DNA from: an uncultured archaeon
Lineage (GTDB): Archaea > Thermoproteota > Nitrososphaeria_A > Caldarchaeales > Calditenuaceae
NCBI GenBank assembly: GCA_938017985.1
Contig: CALIKS010000053.1
Span: 1-38,676, forward strand
DNA length: 38,676 nucleotides
Direction: 5' to 3'
Notes under the pieces: model-generated
Database searches by the model: none
What the model saw: the letters and a program-made list of their open reading frames with translations, nothing else
What the model was told of the DNA's origin: nothing
Part shown: piece after piece, positions 34,263 through 38,676 of the stretch
Position numbering within the stretch: the first letter of the stretch is position 1
Layout: every line of letters begins with the position of its first letter
Program-made: the position numbers and the translations under genes

Positions 34263-35219
34263 TCATAATTGAATCGAATTTCTCCACTTATTAATCTTTG
34301 AGTCATTATTCATTTTTTCGATTCCTTTGACGAGTATTGTTAAGGCTCTGTTTATCGGCATTTCTAATCCATGTTTAGCGGCTAATTGGACTATCTTTCC
34401 ATTGAGATAATCTATTTCTGTCTTTCTGCCCCCTTCAATGTCTTGCAACATAGATGACTTATTATTTCCTGTCTCGCGGATTATTCGAATAATTTTATCA
34501 AAGCAATCATCTAGTTCAAATTCATGTCCATGAAGTCTAGCAATGGAAATTGCCTCCTCTAATATATTTTTAATTAACGTATCTATGAATGGAATTTCTA
34601 ATAGTAATCCATTTTTTACTCTCAGAATAGCAGTCAAGGGATTAATTACAGAGTTAACCATTAATTTGAACCATATATTTCTCCAAATATTTTCTGAGAT
34701 ATTGCATGGAACTCCATACATAGATAAGCTATGAGCAATTTTTCTAACGTCTTCAGTAGGTGGACCAGCGTAATTTCCTATTATGGTGAGACCATTAAAT
34801 ACATGCAATACCTCATTCGTGCCTAAAAGTGTAGATGACTGCATTGTGATTCCAGGGAATACTCTTTCATGGCCTAGAAAATTTGCTAAGGTCTCGGCGT
34901 TGTTTAAGCCGTTTTGAAGAGTTAATACATATGTTTGACGACTTAATTTTTCACTAAGAAGTTTAGCTATATTTGCTGTATCATATGATTTAACTGTTAC
35001 AATTGCTAAGTCATACTTTGCATCAGGCTCGATGCTTGATACACATTCTGCTCTTGATACGTACTCGTTTTTTTCACTTATTATTTTTATTCCATTCTTT
35101 GATATGTATTTAGCTACTTCTGATCGTCTACTAAATAGAACAACTTCACCCCCGTTATGTGAAATTATTCCTGTAAGTAAGAGTCCAATGGCTCCCGCTC
35201 CAACGATAAGTATTTTCAA
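34263..35219 (-). CDS. panE: Ketopantoate reductase
   Basis: NAD(P)H-dependent reduction of 2-ketopantoate to pantoate. The 318-residue protein starts with the Rossmann loop IVGAGAIGLLLTG, has TLQNGLNNAETLANFLG, and the family segment WFKLMVNSVINPLTAIL with the catalytic lysine and asparagine. Near the end DIEGGRKTEIDYLNGKIV is the typical C-terminal motif. It is 6 bp downstream of panB and abuts thiL in the same operon. Confidence 0.94.
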   Translation of the reverse strand: MKILIVGAGAIGLLLTGIISHNGGEVVLFSRRSEVAKYISKNGIKIISEKNEYVSRAECVSSIEPDAKYDLAIVTVKSYDTANIAKLLSEKLSRQTYVLTLQNGLNNAETLANFLGHERVFPGITMQSSTLLGTNEVLHVFNGLTIIGNYAGPPTEDVRKIAHSLSMYGVPCNISENIWRNIWFKLMVNSVINPLTAILRVKNGLLLEIPFIDTLIKNILEEAISIARLHGHEFELDDCFDKIIRIIRETGNNKSSMLQDIEGGRKTEIDYLNGKIVQLAAKHGLEMPINRALTILVKGIEKMNNDSKINKWRNSIQL

Positions 35220-35225
35220 AGATTT

Positions 35226-36077
35226 CTACCCCTTTCTTTCAAGCATTCTCAATAGGCGTCCATATTCTTCTGGCTCCATCTTCCAATAGTAGTTGTCTGA
35301 TGGGAATAAATTATTTATAACTTCTTCCTTATAGCGTGAAAGTGCCTCTTTTATCATTGCTGCTGCGTCTATATACTTTTTCGAGAATGGCGGAGAGTCT
35401 TCATACAGCCCCACGAGGTCATGGAATACTAGTACCTGACCATCACAGAATGGTCCCGAGCCTATTCCTATGACTGGTATAGAGAGCATCTCTGATAAAA
35501 TTTTACCCACCTCACATGTGGTGAATTCGAGTACTATTGAGAACGCTCCGGCATTCTGAAGTTCTATGGCATCCTGGATTATTAAATTAGCATCTTCTGC
35601 TTTTTTCCCCCTTAATCTATAGCCACTCTCCATCGAAGCCTTCTGTGGCGTAAGGCCTATGTGTCCCATTACTGGGATTCCTGCACGAACAATTGCCCTC
35701 ACAGTATCTGCGTACTCTTTGCCCCCCTCGATCTTTACGGCATCAACTGTGCCTTCCTTAACAAGTCTTCCTGCATTTCTTACCGCTTCTTCGATGGATA
35801 CTTGATAGCTCATGAATGGCATGTCGCCTACGAGCATTGCATGCTTTACACCGCTTGAGGCAGATTTGCAGAATACAATCATCTCATCGATAGTAAGGAG
35901 TCGTGTATCCTTCTTACCCATCATGACCATAGAGGCTGAGTCTCCTACAAGTATTATATCGACTCCGACACTGTCTGCTAACCGAGCAGATGTATAGTCA
36001 TATGCAGTAACCATGACTATCTTTCTGCCTGAGCGCTTAATCTTTTGAATATCAAATGCTGTTAATCTTCTCTCCAT
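35226..36077 (-). CDS. panB: Ketopantoate hydroxymethyltransferase
   Basis: Adds a hydroxymethyl group from methylenetetrahydrofolate (or an archaeal pterin) to 2-ketoisovalerate, giving ketopantoate. The 283-residue TIM barrel has TAYDYTSARLADSVGVD, LVGDSASMVMMG, GDMPFMSYQ, VKIEGG, MGHIGLTPQ and VIGIGSG, a full family set. Its ATG is 2 bp after the stop of the phosphopantothenate synthetase gene. First committed step of the pathway encoded by this operon. Confidence 0.95.
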   Translation of the reverse strand: MERRLTAFDIQKIKRSGRKIVMVTAYDYTSARLADSVGVDIILVGDSASMVMMGKKDTRLLTIDEMIVFCKSASSGVKHAMLVGDMPFMSYQVSIEEAVRNAGRLVKEGTVDAVKIEGGKEYADTVRAIVRAGIPVMGHIGLTPQKASMESGYRLRGKKAEDANLIIQDAIELQNAGAFSIVLEFTTCEVGKILSEMLSIPVIGIGSGPFCDGQVLVFHDLVGLYEDSPPFSKKYIDAAAMIKEALSRYKEEVINNLFPSDNYYWKMEPEEYGRLLRMLERKG

Positions 36078-36079
36078 TA

Positions 36080-36850
36080 TTATATTACCTCCAAAGAAGT
36101 CAACATTGATAGTCTATCCTTGATAGCGTTAATCATTGCCTTTAGATTTTCTTCATTATCAAAGTTATATGCAATTTTCTCTAGCTCGTCTCTCGGACTA
36201 TTCGAAAGTTTTTTACACTCTTCAATTAAGAGTGGAATCGCTCTTATAACATTATCAACTATTGTAATGTTGGCTGTCCTGGCAGTTCTAGAAAGTGGGT
36301 TAAGGTCTATTGCTATTACTTTTTTCCCCATCTTTACTAATTGTTCTGTTCTATCACCATCTTCAAGAGCCAGAAGGACGGTGTCAGCTAAGTAAATCCC
36401 GCGTGGACTAACAAATCTCCTCTTGCTTTCAAGTCTTGGTATCGTTTCTGACGCATCGTCACCAATACCTAAAACCTCATCTGCTCCCAGCGACTTCAAG
36501 AGTTTATTGATCTTAACTTCTCTCTCGATTGTTCTATGAAATAGATTTACCTCCAACTTTGCATTGATAATTTTTGATAGTTCTATGATTTCTTTAGGTA
36601 CTAAAGCAGCTGTATTTCCATTTACTGATATTACTGGTTTTTTTGAGATTAATAGAAGCGCTGAAGCTGCTTTTATTGCTCTATAAGCCGGCTCAAGTGT
36701 TTTCTCTCCCAGTATGTAGTCTAGTGCCTCACCTCTGCCATGTGCTATTAGTCCCTCAGGTACTACTATGCCTTGTCTAAATGCATCTACTAGTTTTTTC
36801 CTTATGATTAGTGAATGATACCTGGGATGACTTTTAGGGATTTCCTCCAA
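36080..36850 (-). CDS. 4-phosphopantoate--beta-alanine ligase (phosphopantothenate synthetase)
   Basis: Archaeal-specific CoA enzyme joining 4-phosphopantoate and beta-alanine with ATP. The 256-residue protein begins with the family motif [11 protein letters not shown] and contains [33 protein letters not shown] and [13 protein letters not shown]. The start is TTG 36850, the first possible one because the preceding codon is TAG. It lies 43 bp inside the pantoate kinase gene with GGTGAT upstream, so the two are tightly coupled. The conserved N-terminus confirms that the overlap is real. Confidence 0.93.
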   Translation of the reverse strand: MEEIPKSHPRYHSLIIRKKLVDAFRQGIVVPEGLIAHGRGEALDYILGEKTLEPAYRAIKAASALLLISKKPVISVNGNTAALVPKEIIELSKIINAKLEVNLFHRTIEREVKINKLLKSLGADEVLGIGDDASETIPRLESKRRFVSPRGIYLADTVLLALEDGDRTEQLVKMGKKVIAIDLNPLSRTARTANITIVDNVIRAIPLLIEECKKLSNSPRDELEKIAYNFDNEENLKAMINAIKDRLSMLTSLEVI

Positions 36851-37686
36851 CTATTATCACCCATTTTGAATATTCGAGCCTTTCCGAATTCTGTTTCCAA
36901 ATATTCCATTACTTCTTCTATGAATTGTGTTTCAGGAACTATTACTAAGACCTTCTTCTTTACATAAAATCCAATAATCATATTCTTAATTGTTCTTAGT
37001 TTTTCATTTATGTCAGGGGTGAGGAAGCCTACTTTCTCTGAGAACCATCTAGAGGTTTCTAAGAATCCTTCTAGTGATGGCTGATTCTCAAAGATACGTA
37101 ATGCTTTTTGTCCGTATGTTTCGAGATGAGAACTCAGCGTACTTAGCATCGTCTCAGTACTCATTGTGCCTATATCAACAGTTATTACAGATGTGTTTAT
37201 TGGTAGGTTATAGCTCCTAGTTTTTCCTATCCCTGGGCCGCCTGCCTTCTCCCTGATGACAAGTCCGCTTCCTTCAAAGATGGAAATAACGTCTCCAAGG
37301 CCAGTTCTATGCTCAACTTCAGATATATGTGCCATTAATGCCATTCGTTTTTCTGGGATATTGAATAACCAAGCATATGAGAGTGCGACGGCGAGAGTTG
37401 TCGCTGCGCTTATTGCATAGCCGACGCCTGGTTTTAATGATGTGAATACTTCTACAAATGTTTTTTTAAGCTTCGTTGATAAGTGATTTGCTGGCTTAAC
37501 TTCACACTTACCACCATTTAATTTTAGTCCTCCATTTCCTAGGCTGAACCGAAAGGTTATTCCCGGGCTTAAGAGAAGTCCTGCTCCAATTGACCCGGTG
37601 TAGGCTGGATTATCTGAATAATGTGGCTTAAAGAAACCCGTAATGTGCACCGGCATAGCTATTAATTCATCGTGTAACTCATTCAA
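36808..37686 (-). CDS. Pantoate kinase (GHMP family)
   Basis: Archaeal route to CoA: phosphorylates pantoate before beta-alanine is added. Up to 292 residues. [14 protein letters not shown] at the N-terminus, [12 protein letters not shown] and the GHMP-type [26 protein letters not shown] are the family marks. The start is uncertain: TTG 37686 or ATG 37656, the latter placing PVHITGFF right after the methionine as in relatives I remember. First gene of the CoA operon and overlapping its partner by 43 bp. Confidence 0.92.
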   Translation of the reverse strand: MNELHDELIAMPVHITGFFKPHYSDNPAYTGSIGAGLLLSPGITFRFSLGNGGLKLNGGKCEVKPANHLSTKLKKTFVEVFTSLKPGVGYAISAATTLAVALSYAWLFNIPEKRMALMAHISEVEHRTGLGDVISIFEGSGLVIREKAGGPGIGKTRSYNLPINTSVITVDIGTMSTETMLSTLSSHLETYGQKALRIFENQPSLEGFLETSRWFSEKVGFLTPDINEKLRTIKNMIIGFYVKKKVLVIVPETQFIEEVMEYLETEFGKARIFKMGDNSWRKSLKVIPGIIH

Positions 37687-37715
37687 TGGCTATCCATAAG
37701 TCTAATGTATGTCCA

Positions 37716-37758
37716 GCCAAAAATACTTATTTTTCCTAAAATTTACGTAACTTACGTA
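37716..37758 (-). promoter_or_regulatory. Upstream region of the CoA operon with TTACGTA direct repeats
   Basis: TTACGTA occurs at 37743-37749 and again at 37752-37758, 9 bp apart, each holding the palindrome TACGTA. On the minus strand an AT-rich, TATA-like AATAAGTATTTT (about 37721-37732) follows, about 35-45 bp before the first start codon. Direct repeats just upstream of a TATA box fit an activator or repressor site; the TATA match itself is weak. Confidence 0.35.
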
Positions 37759-37835
37759 GCATTTTTATTGAGTGGCTCAAATATAATGACGGTTAATGAC
37801 GGCGCAGATTAGGTATGCAGGATTTTCTAGAAGCA

Positions 37836-38099
37836 TCACTTTATGGCTCCTATAACGACGCCAATTATTAGTCCTAGTGATAATGCGGGGTAGCGTGCTA
37901 GAAGGCTAGCAATAAACGTAAAGGCGTTTTTAAGGGGGCCGAACCACTCCCAGATCTCCGCCGGGTTAAGTATGCCGGCTACAGTAAATCCGGCTATTAT
38001 CAATATTGCTAAACCTGCAATAACCAGTAATAAACCCTTGAGAAGCTTGCTTACTCCTAATCCTACCAAGAATCCCGCTACGAACAAAATAAAATTCAT
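37836..38099 (-). CDS. Small membrane protein
   Basis: From ATG 38099 it has 87 residues with three hydrophobic segments (about 2-16, 20-44 and 64-86) and a short amphipathic part EIWEWFGPLKNAFTF between the last two. GGTGAGG lies about 8 bases upstream, which supports this start over TTG 38135. Glycine-rich helices (GFLVGLGVSKLL and LSLGLIIGVVIGAIK) suggest helix packing or oligomer formation. No family recognised. It lies alone between the CoA operon and tRNA-Ala. Confidence 0.65.
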   Translation of the reverse strand: MNFILFVAGFLVGLGVSKLLKGLLLVIAGLAILIIAGFTVAGILNPAEIWEWFGPLKNAFTFIASLLARYPALSLGLIIGVVIGAIK

Positions 38100-38228
38100 T
38101 AGTAATTCCTCACCAGTAAGAACAGCGACTGTCAATTCATATCCATAAATTAAAGGGACTAATACATAGATAAGCGTTTACAATAACAAAGCAATAAATA
38201 ATAGGAAATAAATGTTAACCAATGAACA

Positions 38229-38300
38229 GGGCCGGTAGATCAGTGGTAGATCGCCCGTTTGGCGTGCGGGAGGCCGCGGGTTCGAATCCCGCCCGGTCCA
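38229..38300 (+). tRNA. tRNA-Ala (GGC)
   Basis: The 72-nt cloverleaf closes without intron: acceptor GGGCCGG/CCGGTCC with the G3-U70 pair that identifies alanine tRNA, D stem GATC/GATC, anticodon arm CCCGT-TTGGCGT-GCGGG (anticodon GGC), variable loop AGGCC, T arm GCGGG-TTCGAAT-CCCGC, discriminator A at 38300. CCA is not encoded. AAATAAAT about 20 bp upstream could be its TATA element. Confidence 0.97.
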
Positions 38301-38310
38301 CTATTTTTTA
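38301..38310 (+). terminator. Oligo-T stop after tRNA-Ala
   Basis: A run of six T (within CTATTTTTTA) directly follows the tRNA 3' end, the usual archaeal termination signal. The remaining 190 bases up to the next gene show no further ORF or structure I can support. Confidence 0.5.
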
Positions 38311-38500
38311 TGTAATCCTTAGTTTAGAGATCCCTTGATGATTGAATAGAGGGTCCACTATTAGGATTGGATGACGTATGTTCTGCTTCTCACAGGTTTA
38401 TGCCGCACCTCTGAACTATGTAAAGAGCTTTTCTAACACTTGGAGAGTTTCAGGAAAAATTATTAAAGAACATTGAATAAACCTAACAGAGGGTGAATGC

Positions 38501-38665
38501 ATGTCGAAGTGTGAGATCTGCGGAAAGGAAAACGTAAGCCTTTTATATGCTAGACACAAAGACTACGATTCTCTTATAGGGATATGTCAGGAATGCTGGA
38601 TAAAAGCTTGGGCTGAAAATAAGCTTGTGTCTGGTTCCGGAAGTTCGGGCGGCTGCTGCGGTTAA
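38501..38665 (+). CDS. Small cysteine-rich (zinc-ribbon-like) protein
   Basis: A 54-residue protein starting at ATG 38501 with GAGGGTG about 7 bases upstream, a well-placed ribosome site. It has CEICG near the N-terminus, CQECW near residue 33, and ends GSGSSGGCCG. The two CxxC pairs suggest one zinc site; the terminal Gly/Ser tail with a vicinal cysteine pair and final Gly is unusual. The end recalls small sulfur-carrier or modifier tails, but no such role can be claimed. Confidence 0.72.
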   Translation: MSKCEICGKENVSLLYARHKDYDSLIGICQECWIKAWAENKLVSGSGSSGGCCG

Positions 38666-38676
38666 GCAGGAAATGT

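Noticed and set aside
38335-38415. Possible C/D-box RNA (TTGATGA at 38335, GGATGA later, CTGA near 38412)
   Set aside because: Spacing of about 80 nt is too long, no D' box precedes the inner C'-like box, and no closing stem is seen.
1-38676. CRISPR array, insertion sequence, prophage or toxin-antitoxin pair
   Set aside because: No regularly spaced repeats, transposase, integrase, phage structural gene or convincing toxin pair was seen on either strand.

Overview
The window reads as a chromosomal segment of an archaeon of the TACK/Thermoproteota group, probably a thermophile with a moderately AT-rich genome. The support is: the LysW carrier-protein route for lysine and arginine; the archaeal CoA branch (pantoate kinase plus phosphopantothenate synthetase); TATA boxes about 26 bp before start codons that lack a leader; many TTG and GTG starts; and a tRNA-His that seems to carry two introns. 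I do not name a genus. Coding density is high. The longest gene-free stretch is 28028-28299 (272 bp), so no gap exceeds 300 bp.

Layout. 100-3360 (minus): a carbohydrate ABC importer (binding protein and two permeases, no ATPase seen), divergent from a zinc sugar/alcohol dehydrogenase (3455-4495). 4652-5662 (minus): a PLP serine/threonine dehydratase with unusual codon use. 5776-11874 (plus): argX, lysY/argC, lysZ/argB, lysW, lysX, lysJ/argD and lysK/argE, a shared lysine/arginine cluster with its own internal promoter at lysW. It converges on argH, which follows rpiA and a 67-residue gene on the minus strand. 14471-17944 (plus): a BtuFCD-type metal-chelate/corrinoid importer whose start codon sits in a perfect palindrome; endonuclease V follows. 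Then come trxB (minus), leuS, a DUF434-like gene and an ArsB/NhaD-type carrier (plus), a small hypothetical, an OsmC-like gene and tRNA-His (minus).

25875-30531 is the least conventional part. An ACT-V4R ligand-sensor protein is divergent from a double-HTH regulator across a mirrored promoter element. An MFS exporter and a zinc-ribbon/HTH protein follow. I read this as a possible sensing and efflux module.

30555-32622 (minus) encodes KDG kinase and a KDPG aldolase fused to a VOC domain, i.e. the lower part of a semi-phosphorylative Entner-Doudoroff or uronate route that could use sugars brought in by the importer at the left end. 32708-37686 (minus) is a CoA operon: pantoate kinase, phosphopantothenate synthetase, panB and panE, then thiL and a zinc-ribbon membrane protein. 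The right end holds a small membrane protein (minus), tRNA-Ala(GGC) (plus) and a 54-residue cysteine-rich protein (plus).

All functions are read from sequence motifs and remembered family patterns; no database search was possible.
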